A program made the translations under genes and the position numbers. Below the pieces are notes generated by a model that worked only from the letters and a program-made list of their open reading frames with translations, was not told where the DNA came from and searched no databases. From the NCBI RefSeq assembly GCF_041154505.1, contig NZ_AP028672.1, positions 2,768,501-2,832,500 on the forward strand: a stretch of 64,000 nt of DNA, written 5' to 3'. Positions 23,692 to 33,570 of the stretch are shown piece after piece. Source of the DNA: Acidovorax sp. A79. Lineage in GTDB: Bacteria > Pseudomonadota > Gammaproteobacteria > Burkholderiales > Burkholderiaceae_C. Numbering within the stretch: position 1 is the stretch's first letter; each line of letters starts with the position of its first letter.

Positions 23692-26448
23692 TCAGCCGAA
23701 CACCGCCCTCCACAGGGCCAGCACCGCATTCCGCTCGGCCTGCAGCGCGGGCGGCGCAACCTGGGTGGGCGCCTCGTCCAGGCGCGCCACGTGCTGCACG
23801 CGCCGCAGTTCGCGGTAGGCGTCGGCCGCCGCCATGCCCACGCCGGGCGGCAGCAGGCCCACCTGCTCGGCGCGCTGCAGCAGCGCGATGTTGCCCACGT
23901 TGCCCACCAGCTCCGGGTGGTTCGCGGATTGCGAGAGCACGAGGTACTGCACCGCGAACTCCGCATCCACCATGCCGCCCGGGCTGTGTTTCACATCGAA
24001 CTGCCCGTCGCGCGTGGGGTGCGCCGCGCGCACGCGCTCGCGCATGAGCACGATCTCCTCGCGCAGGGCGGCGGGGTCGCGTTCGGAGGTGATCACGGCC
24101 TCGCGCACGGCATCGAAGCGCGCCTGCAGGGCATCGCTGCCCATCACGAAGCGCGCGCGCGTCATGGCCTGGTGCTCCCAGGTCCAGGCGGTGTTGCTGC
24201 CCCGGCGCTGCTGGTAGTTGGCGTAGGCCTCGAAGCTCGTGACCAGCAGGCCCGAGCTGCCATTGGGCCGCAGTGCGGTGTCGATCTCGTACAGGTCGCC
24301 CTCGCCCGTCTTCACGGTGAGCCAGTTGATGAGCTTGCGCACGAAAGCGGCGTAGACCTCGGGCGCGCGCTCATCGTCGTCGTCGAACACGAAGACGATG
24401 TCCAGGTCGCTGCCGTAGCCCAGCTCCTTGCCGCCCAGCTTGCCGTAGCCAATGATGGCGAACTGCGGGCTGTCGCGGTGGCGCGTCTTGAGGCGGCTCC
24501 AGCACCATTGGGCCGTGATGCGCAGCACGCTGTCGGCCAGGGCGGACAGGTCATCCGCCACCTGCTCGACGGTGATGCGCCGCTCCACGTCGCGCGCGAG
24601 GGTGCGGAAGGTTTCCGCGTGCTGGGCGCGGCGCAGCAGGTTCAGCAGGGTTTCGTCATCGTCCTCGCCCGTGGACTGCAGGGACGCGAGCCGCACGGCC
24701 AGTTCGCGCTCGAAGTCCGCCACCACGAAGCGCTCGGCCAGCAGCGAATCCCCCACCAGTTCATCGATCACGCCCGGGTGCTGCAGCAGGTAGCGGGCGG
24801 GCCATTTGGCCGCGCCCAGCAAGTGCAGCAGTTGTTCGTGCACGGAGGGGCGCTCCAGCAGCAGCGCCAGATAGCTCTCGCGGCGCAGCAGCGGCTCCAG
24901 CCAGTTGGCCAGGCGCAGCGCGGCCTCTTCGGTGACGCGGCCCTCCTTGAGCCACTGCGCGGTGCGCTGCACCAGCCGGAACAGGCGGGCGCGGGCTTCG
25001 TCGCGCAGGCCCGCCACGCGCGGGTGGCTGCGCCATTCGGCCACGCGCTCGCGGAATCCGGGCGGCAGCTGTTCCAGCAGGGTGTCGAATTCGGGGGGCG
25101 GGGGCGCCGAGGCGCGGGGGCCGCCGCAGCCGCCCCCATTGCACTGCTTCTTGCCCGCGCCACCCAGCAAGGTGTCGAACTCCTGGGCGACGAGTTCGCG
25201 GTGCGCGTCCAGCTCGTGCAGGAAGGCGCAGCAGTCAGGGTAGCCCAGGGTGTAGGCGATCCAGGCGAGGTCGTCGTCGCGCGTGGGCAGCACGTGGGTC
25301 TGCTGGTCGTCCAGGTACTGGATGCGGTGCTCCACCCGGCGCAAGAAGACATAGGCGCGCGCCAGGGCATCGGCGGTTTCCTGCGGCATGAGGCCCGCCT
25401 GGGCCAGGCGCGTGAGCGCATCGAGCGTGGGCCGGCGGCGCAGCTCGGGAAACTGGCCGCCGCGCACCACCTGCAGCAGCTGCACCGTGAACTCGATCTC
25501 GCGGATGCCGCCGCGCGAGAGCTTGACGTCGTTGGCGCGCTCGGGGTGGCCCGCGCTGCGCTTGGCCGCATGGTCGCGGATCTGGCGGTGCAGGGAACGC
25601 AGCGCATCGAACACGCTGTAGTCCAGGTAGCGGCGGAACACGAAGGGCAGCACCACGCCCCGCAGCGCCTGCACCTCGGGGCTGCCAATGCAGTCGTGCG
25701 GCGCCACCACCCGGCTCTTGAGCCAGGCAAAACGCTCCCATTCGCGGCCATGCAGCTGCAGGTACTCCTCCAGCGCCGACAACGAGACCGACGGCGGGCC
25801 GGAGTTGCCATTGGGGCGCAGCGCCAGGTCCACGCGGAACACAAAGCCGTGCTCGGTGGTATCCCCCACCAGGCTGTAGATGGCCTTGACCGCCCGCGCG
25901 AAGTATTCGTGGTTGGAGATGCGCCCCCGGCCGTCGGCCGTGCCCGCGGTCTCGCCATCGTGTTCGTACACGTAGATCAGGTCGATGTCGCTGGAGACAT
26001 TGAGCTCGCGCGCACCCAGCTTGCCCATGCCGATGATCCACAGCTGCACGGGCTGGCCGTCCGGTCCGCGTGGCGCGCCGTGGCGCTCGTCCAGCTCCTG
26101 CCGCGCCTGGTGGCTGGCACGGTCCAGCGCCAGCTCGGCCAGCTCGGTCACGGCGCGGGTGATGTCGGCGAGCGGCGCCTGCGCGTCGCAGTCCAGCTGG
26201 ACGAGCCGCTCCATGACGAGCTGGCGCAGCACGCGCAGGGCCGTGCCCGTGTCGCAGCCGCGCGAGCGCAGCGCATCGTAGGCCGCCTCCATGGTGGCCA
26301 GGACCGGCGCCCCTGCGGGCAGCAGGGACAGATCGTCCGCATAGCGGCGGTGCAGGCGCTGGTAGAAGCGCGAATGCGCGGCCAGCGGGCCCTCGGGACG
26401 GGGCTGGTGGCAGCGGGGATCAGCGGGAGACGCGGGCATGGCAGACAT
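23692..26448 (-). CDS. glnE: Glutamine synthetase adenylyltransferase/deadenylase
   Basis: This two-domain enzyme adenylylates and deadenylylates glutamine synthetase in response to PII. The protein has about 918 residues from the ATG at 26448; GTG 26475 and ATG 26439 are other options with no clear ribosome-binding site. The N-terminal nucleotidyltransferase motif is GMGKLGARELNVSSDIDLIY; the C-terminal copy is GYGKLGGKELGYGSDLDIVF. Between the halves is an unusual low-complexity insert, with KKQCNGGGCGG followed by a Pro run, flanked on both sides by EFDTLL. It is divergent from the yhdP-like gene, with 89 bases between. Confidence 0.95.
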   Translation of the reverse strand: MSAMPASPADPRCHQPRPEGPLAAHSRFYQRLHRRYADDLSLLPAGAPVLATMEAAYDALRSRGCDTGTALRVLRQLVMERLVQLDCDAQAPLADITRAVTELAELALDRASHQARQELDERHGAPRGPDGQPVQLWIIGMGKLGARELNVSSDIDLIYVYEHDGETAGTADGRGRISNHEYFARAVKAIYSLVGDTTEHGFVFRVDLALRPNGNSGPPSVSLSALEEYLQLHGREWERFAWLKSRVVAPHDCIGSPEVQALRGVVLPFVFRRYLDYSVFDALRSLHRQIRDHAAKRSAGHPERANDVKLSRGGIREIEFTVQLLQVVRGGQFPELRRRPTLDALTRLAQAGLMPQETADALARAYVFLRRVEHRIQYLDDQQTHVLPTRDDDLAWIAYTLGYPDCCAFLHELDAHRELVAQEFDTLLGGAGKKQCNGGGCGGPRASAPPPPEFDTLLEQLPPGFRERVAEWRSHPRVAGLRDEARARLFRLVQRTAQWLKEGRVTEEAALRLANWLEPLLRRESYLALLLERPSVHEQLLHLLGAAKWPARYLLQHPGVIDELVGDSLLAERFVVADFERELAVRLASLQSTGEDDDETLLNLLRRAQHAETFRTLARDVERRITVEQVADDLSALADSVLRITAQWCWSRLKTRHRDSPQFAIIGYGKLGGKELGYGSDLDIVFVFDDDDERAPEVYAAFVRKLINWLTVKTGEGDLYEIDTALRPNGSSGLLVTSFEAYANYQQRRGSNTAWTWEHQAMTRARFVMGSDALQARFDAVREAVITSERDPAALREEIVLMRERVRAAHPTRDGQFDVKHSPGGMVDAEFAVQYLVLSQSANHPELVGNVGNIALLQRAEQVGLLPPGVGMAAADAYRELRRVQHVARLDEAPTQVAPPALQAERNAVLALWRAVFG

Positions 26449-26537
26449 GGCAAGGGGCCACATACATAAGGACACTGGTTTGTAGTGAACCCGCGCTAAG
26501 GCCGCGGGTCATAATTCCTGCCACATTCAATCCCACC

Positions 26538-29500
26538 ATGATCGCTCCCACCACGCACCCCACCCGCCTGCTGAAATTCGTGGCAGGTCTCGCGCGGTGG
26601 TCGCTGGGTTTGCTGCTGGCCTTCTGGCTGCTGCTGGCCATCGCGTGGGGGGCACTTCATGGCTGGATTGTGCCGCGAATCGGCGATTTCCGCCCGCAGC
26701 TGGAGGCACATGCCGCACGGGCCCTGGGGGTTCCGGTGCGGATCGGGGCCATCGCGGCGCACACGGAGGGCCTGATCCCATCGGTCGAACTCTCGGATGT
26801 CGCGCTGCTGGACGCCGCGGGCCGTTCCGCGCTGCGCCTGCCGCGCGTGGTCGTGGCGCTGTCGCCCCGCTCCTTGCTCAATGGGGGTTTCGAGCAGCTC
26901 TACATTGAAGGGCCCGAGCTGGAGGCGCGGCGCACCGCCGACGGGCGCATCCAGGTGGCGGGCCTGGACTTTTCCCAGCAGCAGGGCGAGGACAACGCCG
27001 CGGCCGACTGGCTGTTCTCGCAGGGCGAAGTGTTCATCCGCAATGGCACGGTGCGCTGGACCGACGAGCAGCGCGGTGCCCCCGAGCTTGCCCTGGAGAA
27101 GGTGGACCTTCTGCTGCGCAATGGCAACTGGCACCACCACCTGCGGCTGGACGCCACCCCGCCGGAGGCCTGGGGCGACCGCTTCACGGTGGTGGGGCTG
27201 TTCCGCGCGCCGCTGCTGAGCGCACGCGACGGCAACTGGAAGCACTGGAACGGGCAGGTGTTTGCAGATTTCGCGCGGGTGGACGTCTCGCGGCTGCGCC
27301 ACCACGCCGACGTGGGCGTGGAGGTGGCCCACGGCCGTGGCGCGCTGCGCGCCTGGGCCGACGTGCAGCGCGGGCAGATCGTGGGCGGCACGGCCGACCT
27401 GGCGCTGGCCGACGTCAACGCGAAGCTGGGCCCCGATTTGCAGGCGCTGGTGCTGCCCTCGATCCAGGGGCGTCTCGGCGGCCGCCGGCTGAACGGGGGT
27501 TTCGAGTTTTCAACCCAGGGCCTGCTGTTCCAGACCGATGACGGAATGACCTGGCCGGGCGGCAATTTGCGGCTGGTCCACACGGCCGCCGCGGGCAAGG
27601 TGCCCGCCCAGGGCGAGTTCCGCGCGGACCGCTTGGACCTGGCCGCGCTCGCGCAGATCGCGAGCCGCCTGCCGCTGGGGGCCACGGCGCACGATGCGGT
27701 CCGCACCTACGCGCCGCAAGGCCTGGTGGATGAGATCCAGGCCACCTGGAAAGGCCCCCTGGACAACCTGCAGCAGTACCAGCTGCGCGGGCGCATCCGC
27801 GGCCTCGCGCTGGCCGGCGATGCCTCCGCCGGGGCCACCGCCCACCTGGGCCTGCGCGGGGCCACGGTGGACGTGGACATGACCCAGGGAGGGGGCAAGG
27901 CGGCCCTGACCATCGCCTCGGGCGCCCTGGTGCTGCCCGGCGTGTTCGAGGACCCGGTGCTGCCCCTGGACCGGCTCAGCGCCGACGTGCGCTGGCAGCT
28001 CGAGGGCAGCCGCATCGCGGTGCAGGCCAACGACGTGCAGTTCGCCAACGCCGACGCGCAGGGCGAGGCACGGGCGACCTGGCACACGAGCGATGCGGCC
28101 AAGGTGCCGCACCAGTCGCGGTTTCCCGGCGTGCTGGATCTCACCGGCACGCTGCACCGCGCCGACGGCACCCGCGTGCACCGCTACCTGCCGCTGTCCA
28201 TTCCGGCGGATTCGCGCCACTATGTGCGCGACGCGGTCGTCGCGGGCAGCGCCAGCAACGTGCAGTTCCGCGTGAAGGGCGACCTGCACCACCTGCCGTT
28301 CAACGACCCCAGACAGGGCGAATTCCGCATCGCCGCGCGCGTCAAGGACGTGACCTACGCCTACGTGCCCCCCAGCCTGCAGCCGGCGGGCACCCTGCCC
28401 TGGCCCGCGCTGACGGAACTGGGCGGCGAGCTGATCTTCGAGCGCTCGTCCATGCAGGTGCGCGGCGCCACCGGCAGCTTCGCGGGGCGCCAGGGCCTGC
28501 GCCTGTCCAAGGTGGATGCCCGCATCCCGGACCTGGCCCACACCGTGGTCAGCGTCAGCGCCGACGCCCGGGGGCCGCTGCCCGAACTGCTCGCGCTCAT
28601 GGGCACGTCGCCCCTGGGCCGCATGACCGGCAACGCGCTCGACCAGGCCAGCGGCACGGGCAATGCGGACTTCCAGCTGCGCCTGTCCCTGCCCATCAGC
28701 GACATCAACAAGTCCAAGGTCCAGGGCAGCGTCACGCTGGCCGGCAACGAACTGCGCATCACGCCCGACACCCCTGCGCTGAGCCGCGTGCGGGGCGTGG
28801 TGCAGTTCACCGAGGGCGGCTTCTCGCTCAACGCCGTGCAGGCGCAGGCGCTGGGTGGCAGCGTCAAGCTGGAAGGTGGCATGCGCGCGCTGCCGGCCCA
28901 CACGCCGGCGGCCGAGTCGGCCGTGCAGGTGCGCGCCCAGGGCACTGCGACGGCCGAAGGGCTGCAGCAGGCGCCGCAGCTGGGCATGCTCTCGCAGCTG
29001 GCGCGCCACGCCACGGGCAGCACGCCGTACGCCATGACGCTGGCGTTTCGCCGGGGCGTGCCGGAGGTGCAGGTGACGACCAGCCTGCAGGGACTGGCGC
29101 TGGCGCTCCCGCCGCCGCTGGGCAAGACCGCGGAGACCAGCCTGCCCCTGCGCTTTGAAACCCAGGTGGCGCGCGAATCCCTGGCCGGCGTGACCCAGGC
29201 CGGGCACGGGAGCGGTGCCGACGCCCCGCCCCTGCGCGACCAGGTCACGGTGGACCTGGGCGCGCTGGGTTCGGCCGTGTACGTGCGCGATATCAGCGGG
29301 CCCCAGGCCCGGGTGCTGCGGGGCACCATCGGCGTCGGCCTGTCGGGTGGCGAATCGGCCCCCATGCCCGCCCAGGGCGTGGCCGCCAACATCAACCAGG
29401 GCAAGCTGGATGTGGATGCCTGGGAGGACGTGCTGACGCAGGCCACCTCCCGCGTGGAAACCGCCGCGCGCGCGCCGGCCGCCGCGGCCCCGGCCAGCGC

Positions 29501-30698
29501 GCACAGCCTGGCGCAGGACTACCTGCCCACCACGCTGGCCCTGCGTGCGCGCGAGCTCACCCTCCAGGGCCGGACGCTGCACAACATCGTGGCCGGGGCC
29601 CTGCGCGACGGCACCACCTGGCGCGCCAACCTCGATGCCACCGAACTCAACGGCTACCTGGAATACCGCCAGCCCGGCGCCGCCGACCAGCCCAACGGGC
29701 GCCTGTTCGCACGGCTGTCCCGCGTGAACATGCCGCAAAGCGATGTGAACCAGGTCGAAGCGCTGCTGGATGAACAGCCCGGAGCCCTGCCCGCGCTGGA
29801 CATCGTGGTGGACGACTTCGAGTTGCGCGGCAAGCGGCTGGGGCGCGTGGAGATCGAAGCGCAGAACCGCGGCGGCGATGGCGCGCAGCGCGAATGGCGC
29901 CTCTCCAAATTCAACATCACCGCCCCCGAGGCGAATTTCACCGCCAACGGCAACTGGGCGGTGATGAATGCCGCGGGAGGCGGGCCGCGCACCCCCGACC
30001 GGCGCACGGTGCTCAATTTCAGGCTGGACATCCGCGACTCCGGCGACCTGCTGGGGCGCATGGGCATGCCGGGCGTGGTGCGGCGCGGCAAGGGACGCAT
30101 GGAGGGCCAGGTGGCCTGGATGGGCGCGCCCTTCAGCCCGGACTACCGGTCCATGACGGGCCAGATCAACGTGAACATCGAAGCAGGCCAGTTCCTCAAG
30201 GCCGAGCCGGGCCTGGCCAAGCTGCTCAGCGTGCTCAGCCTGCAGTCGCTGCCGCGGCGCCTCACGCTCGATTTTCGCGACGTGTTCAGCGAAGGCTTCG
30301 CGTTCGACTTCGTGCGCGGCGACGTGCGCATCGAGCAGGGCGTGGCCACCACGAACAACCTGCAGATGAAGGGCGTGAATGCCGCCGTGCTGATGGAGGG
30401 CAGCGCCAACATCGACCACGAGACCCAGGATCTGCGCGTGGTGGTGGTGCCCGAGATCAATGCCATGACGGCATCGCTGGTGGCCACCGCCATCAACCCC
30501 GTGATCGGCCTGGGCAGCTTCCTGGCCCAGGTGTTCCTGCGCGGACCGCTCATCGAGGCCGCCACGCAGGAGTTCCGCATCGACGGCACCTGGACAGACC
30601 CGCGCGTCGTGCGCGTCCCCCGCCGCGGGCGCGAGCCGGGCCCCGCCAGCGACGCAGCGCCCCGCACCAGCCCCGCCAGAACCGGAGAAGCCTCATGA
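26538..30698 (+). CDS. yhdP: YhdP family AsmA-like protein (DUF3971)
   Basis: The protein has 1386 residues with one N-terminal membrane anchor (WSLGLLLAFWLLLAIAWGAL) and a very long periplasmic beta-rich part. The end shows the AsmA-type C-terminal region: GKGRMEGQVAWMGAPFSPDY, LLSVLSLQSLPRRLTLDFRD, VVPEINAMTASLVATAINPV and GLGSFLAQVFL. YhdP, TamB and YdbH carry phospholipid between the membranes in enterobacteria; that function is assumed here by homology. The gene overlaps the following nitrilase gene by 4 bases. Confidence 0.92.
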   Translation: MIAPTTHPTRLLKFVAGLARWSLGLLLAFWLLLAIAWGALHGWIVPRIGDFRPQLEAHAARALGVPVRIGAIAAHTEGLIPSVELSDVALLDAAGRSALRLPRVVVALSPRSLLNGGFEQLYIEGPELEARRTADGRIQVAGLDFSQQQGEDNAAADWLFSQGEVFIRNGTVRWTDEQRGAPELALEKVDLLLRNGNWHHHLRLDATPPEAWGDRFTVVGLFRAPLLSARDGNWKHWNGQVFADFARVDVSRLRHHADVGVEVAHGRGALRAWADVQRGQIVGGTADLALADVNAKLGPDLQALVLPSIQGRLGGRRLNGGFEFSTQGLLFQTDDGMTWPGGNLRLVHTAAAGKVPAQGEFRADRLDLAALAQIASRLPLGATAHDAVRTYAPQGLVDEIQATWKGPLDNLQQYQLRGRIRGLALAGDASAGATAHLGLRGATVDVDMTQGGGKAALTIASGALVLPGVFEDPVLPLDRLSADVRWQLEGSRIAVQANDVQFANADAQGEARATWHTSDAAKVPHQSRFPGVLDLTGTLHRADGTRVHRYLPLSIPADSRHYVRDAVVAGSASNVQFRVKGDLHHLPFNDPRQGEFRIAARVKDVTYAYVPPSLQPAGTLPWPALTELGGELIFERSSMQVRGATGSFAGRQGLRLSKVDARIPDLAHTVVSVSADARGPLPELLALMGTSPLGRMTGNALDQASGTGNADFQLRLSLPISDINKSKVQGSVTLAGNELRITPDTPALSRVRGVVQFTEGGFSLNAVQAQALGGSVKLEGGMRALPAHTPAAESAVQVRAQGTATAEGLQQAPQLGMLSQLARHATGSTPYAMTLAFRRGVPEVQVTTSLQGLALALPPPLGKTAETSLPLRFETQVARESLAGVTQAGHGSGADAPPLRDQVTVDLGALGSAVYVRDISGPQARVLRGTIGVGLSGGESAPMPAQGVAANINQGKLDVDAWEDVLTQATSRVETAARAPAAAAPASAHSLAQDYLPTTLALRARELTLQGRTLHNIVAGALRDGTTWRANLDATELNGYLEYRQPGAADQPNGRLFARLSRVNMPQSDVNQVEALLDEQPGALPALDIVVDDFELRGKRLGRVEIEAQNRGGDGAQREWRLSKFNITAPEANFTANGNWAVMNAAGGGPRTPDRRTVLNFRLDIRDSGDLLGRMGMPGVVRRGKGRMEGQVAWMGAPFSPDYRSMTGQINVNIEAGQFLKAEPGLAKLLSVLSLQSLPRRLTLDFRDVFSEGFAFDFVRGDVRIEQGVATTNNLQMKGVNAAVLMEGSANIDHETQDLRVVVVPEINAMTASLVATAINPVIGLGSFLAQVFLRGPLIEAATQEFRIDGTWTDPRVVRVPRRGREPGPASDAAPRTSPARTGEAS

Positions 30699-31513
30699 TG
30701 AAAGTCGCCGCGATCCAGATGGTGTCGGGCACCCGCCTGGAAGACAACCTGCGCGCCGCGCGCACGCTGCTGGAGCAGGCGGCCGGCACCGGCGCCGAGC
30801 TGGCGGTGCTGCCCGAGTACTTCTGCGCGATGGGGCACAAGGACACCGACAAGCTCGCGCTGCGCGAGACCCTGGGCGAAGGCCGGATTCAGGATTTCCT
30901 GGCCAGCGCGGCGCGCGACCTGCGGATGTGGGTGGTGGGCGGCACCTTGCCGCTGCAGACCGCCGCGCCGGACCGGGTGCGCAACACCACCCTGGTGTTC
31001 GACCCCACGGGCGGCTGCGTGGCACGCTACGACAAGATCCACCTCTTTTACTTCGACAACGGCCGCGAGCAGTACCACGAAGGCCGGGTCATCGAGGCCG
31101 GTGGCACGCCCGTGCAGTTCGAGCTGCCATCGCGCGACGGCCACCGCTGGCGGGTGGGCCTTTCCGTGTGCTATGACCTGCGCTTCCCCGAGCTGTACCG
31201 CCTGCATGCCAGCGCCGGAGCGGACCTCCTGCTCGTGCCCAGCGCGTTCACCCACACCACCGGCCAGGCGCACTGGGAGGTGCTGCTGCGCGCCCGCGCC
31301 GTGGAGAACCTGGCGTACGTGCTGGCCCCCGCCCAGGGCGGCGTGCACGAGAACGGCCGGCACACCTGGGGCCACAGCATGCTGGTGGACCCCTGGGGCA
31401 CCATCCTGGCCGAGCAGGACCAGCAGGCGGGCGTGGTGTCGGGCGTGGTCGACGCGCAGCGCCTGCGCGACGTGCGCCTGCAGCTTCCCTCCCTGTCGCA
31501 CCGCGTCCTGTGA
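30695..31513 (+). CDS. Carbon-nitrogen hydrolase (nitrilase superfamily, Nit-like amidase)
   Basis: The protein has 272 residues. The Glu-Lys-Cys triad is visible: E41 in VLPEYF, the lysine in RYDKIHLFYFD and the cysteine in LSVCYDLRFPELYR. These surroundings match the Nit1/YafV-like branch, whose members hydrolyse deaminated glutathione or omega-amides. The ATG at 30695 overlaps the yhdP stop, and the stop overlaps the GTG start of the kinase, so yhdP, this gene and the two-component pair are translationally coupled. The pairing of yhdP with a nitrilase gene is common in proteobacteria. Confidence 0.9.
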   Translation: MMKVAAIQMVSGTRLEDNLRAARTLLEQAAGTGAELAVLPEYFCAMGHKDTDKLALRETLGEGRIQDFLASAARDLRMWVVGGTLPLQTAAPDRVRNTTLVFDPTGGCVARYDKIHLFYFDNGREQYHEGRVIEAGGTPVQFELPSRDGHRWRVGLSVCYDLRFPELYRLHASAGADLLLVPSAFTHTTGQAHWEVLLRARAVENLAYVLAPAQGGVHENGRHTWGHSMLVDPWGTILAEQDQQAGVVSGVVDAQRLRDVRLQLPSLSHRVL

Positions 31514-33570
31514 AGATCCCGCAGCAGCGCACACTTTTCAGGCGCTGGCGGGGCGCATGGCGGCGCTGGTCGCTGTGGACCCTGCTGGTGCTGCTCGTGA
31601 TCTCCATGCTCGCCACCATGGTGTGGCTTGCGGGGCGGTACGAGGCCAGCCAGGTGCAGTCGCGCCTGGAGCGCGACACGGCCGACGCGGTGTCCGACAT
31701 CCGCGTGGCGCTCACGCGCAACCTGCAGAGCCTGCAGGCACTGCACGCGGGCGACCCGGGCCAGCTCGCCTGGGAAGTGGATGCCTCGGAGCTGCTGCGC
31801 AACCGGCGCGAGCTGGTGCGCATCGAGTGGCGGGATACCAGCCTGCGGGTGCGCACGCATGCCCAGTCGCCCTACCGCCCCGTGGCCTGGGACGCGCGGC
31901 TGCGCGAAGGCAACCAGTCCGACGCCGCCATTGCCTGCGCCAACGCGCGCCGCCTGAGCAGCCCCGCCTATTCCAGCAGCTACTTCCAGCCGCACGGCGA
32001 CGGGCTGGGCTCGGAAATGATGGAGCTGTGCCTGCCCCTGAGCTCGGGGGGGCGCAGCACGGGCTTCCTCGTGGCCACCTACGCCCTGCAGGACGTGCTG
32101 ATCAACCTGGTGGCGCACAACCTCACGCGCAGCCAGGAGGCCTCCTTCACCGAGGCCGACGGCACCCGGCTGGCCGTGCTGGGCGCCGCGCGCCGGGGCT
32201 CGCGCATGTTCACGGCCACGCACCTGCTGGATCTGCCCGGCAGCACGCTGGTGCTGCGCATGGACACCTGGCACAGCGCGCCCAGCCTGTTCCCCAATGT
32301 ATTGACCGCGCTGGTCACCGCCATGTCGATCGCGCTGGTCACCGTGATGGTGGTGCTGGTGCGCGACAACCGCCGGCGCCTGCGCGCCGAGCGCGACCTG
32401 GCCGACGCGCTGGCATTCCGCAAGGCGATGGAGGACTCGCTGGTCACGGGCCTGCGCGCCCGCGACCTGGAAGGCCGCATCACCTATGTGAACCCCGCGT
32501 TCTGCGCCATGGTGGGGTTCAGCGCCCCGGAACTGCTGGGCCAGAGCGTGACCGCACCCTACTGGCCGCCCGAGCGCGTGGAGGAGTACCGCCAGCGCCA
32601 GGCCATCCGCTTCGCGGGCACCATGCCGCCGCGCGAGGGGTTCGAGTCCGAATTCATGCGCAAGGACGGCACGCGCTTTCCGGTGCTCATCATCGAGGCC
32701 CCGCTCATCAACGCCCAGGGCCTGCACACGGGATGGATGAGCGCGTTCCTCGACATCAGCGAGCAGCGGCGGGTGGAGGAGCTTTCGCGTGCCTCGCAAG
32801 AGCGGCTGCAGGCCACCGCCCGGCTGGCCACCGTGGGCGAGATGGCCTCGCTGCTGAGCCACGAACTCAACCAGCCCCTGGCCGCCATCTCCAGCTACGC
32901 CACGGGCTCCATCAACCTGCTGGAGGCGCCGGCGCCCCAGGCGGGAAGCCCGGCGGGCGCCGCACCCAACGCGGAGCAGCTGCAGGACGTGCGCATGGCC
33001 ATGCAGCACATCGCGCGGCAGGCCGAGCGCGCCGGCAAGGTGATCAAGAGCGTGCACGACTTCGTGCGCCGCCGCGACCAGGCGCGGGAGGCCGTGCAGG
33101 CGCGCCAGCTGCTCGACGCCATCCTCCCGCTGGTGAGCCTGCAGGCGCGCAAGCTGGCCGTGCGGGTGAACACCACGGTGGAGCCGAACCTGCCCCCCGT
33201 CCTGTGCGACCGCACCATGGTCGAGCAGGTGCTGCTCAACCTGGCGCGCAACGCCATGCAGGCCATGGACGACCCCGCCATTCCCACGCGCGTGCTCGAC
33301 ATCCGCGTGCGGCGCGCCGCCTCGAACCAGCACAGCGGATGGATCGAGTTCGCGGTGACGGACCTCGGAACCGGCATCGCGGCGGACGTGGCGAAAAAAC
33401 TCTTCACGCCCTTCTTCACCACCCGCGCCGAAGGCATGGGCCTGGGCCTCTCGATGTGCCGCACGGTGATCGAGCAGCACGGTGGTTTTCTCGGATTTGC
33501 CCCCCACGAGCCGCGTGGTACGGTCTTTACCTTCACGCTGCCCGTTCCCCAACCTTCGCCTGACACCTGA
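31510..33570 (+). CDS. PAS-domain sensor histidine kinase (DctS/FixL-like)
   Basis: The protein has 686 residues. A basic N-terminus leads to membrane segment 1 (TLLVLLVISMLATMVWL), then an extracytoplasmic sensor region of about 230 residues, membrane segment 2 (LVTAMSIALVTVMVVLV), a PAS domain (LVTGLRARDLEGRITYVNPA), and the kinase core. H451 lies in SLLSHELNQPLAAISSYA, and the ATP-binding part includes NLARNAMQAM, DLGTGIA and GMGLGLSMC. The GTG start at 31510 overlaps the nitrilase stop. Organisation resembles DctS, which senses C4-dicarboxylates, but no transporter gene is adjacent, so the signal is unknown. Confidence 0.92.
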   Translation: MKIPQQRTLFRRWRGAWRRWSLWTLLVLLVISMLATMVWLAGRYEASQVQSRLERDTADAVSDIRVALTRNLQSLQALHAGDPGQLAWEVDASELLRNRRELVRIEWRDTSLRVRTHAQSPYRPVAWDARLREGNQSDAAIACANARRLSSPAYSSSYFQPHGDGLGSEMMELCLPLSSGGRSTGFLVATYALQDVLINLVAHNLTRSQEASFTEADGTRLAVLGAARRGSRMFTATHLLDLPGSTLVLRMDTWHSAPSLFPNVLTALVTAMSIALVTVMVVLVRDNRRRLRAERDLADALAFRKAMEDSLVTGLRARDLEGRITYVNPAFCAMVGFSAPELLGQSVTAPYWPPERVEEYRQRQAIRFAGTMPPREGFESEFMRKDGTRFPVLIIEAPLINAQGLHTGWMSAFLDISEQRRVEELSRASQERLQATARLATVGEMASLLSHELNQPLAAISSYATGSINLLEAPAPQAGSPAGAAPNAEQLQDVRMAMQHIARQAERAGKVIKSVHDFVRRRDQAREAVQARQLLDAILPLVSLQARKLAVRVNTTVEPNLPPVLCDRTMVEQVLLNLARNAMQAMDDPAIPTRVLDIRVRRAASNQHSGWIEFAVTDLGTGIAADVAKKLFTPFFTTRAEGMGLGLSMCRTVIEQHGGFLGFAPHEPRGTVFTFTLPVPQPSPDT

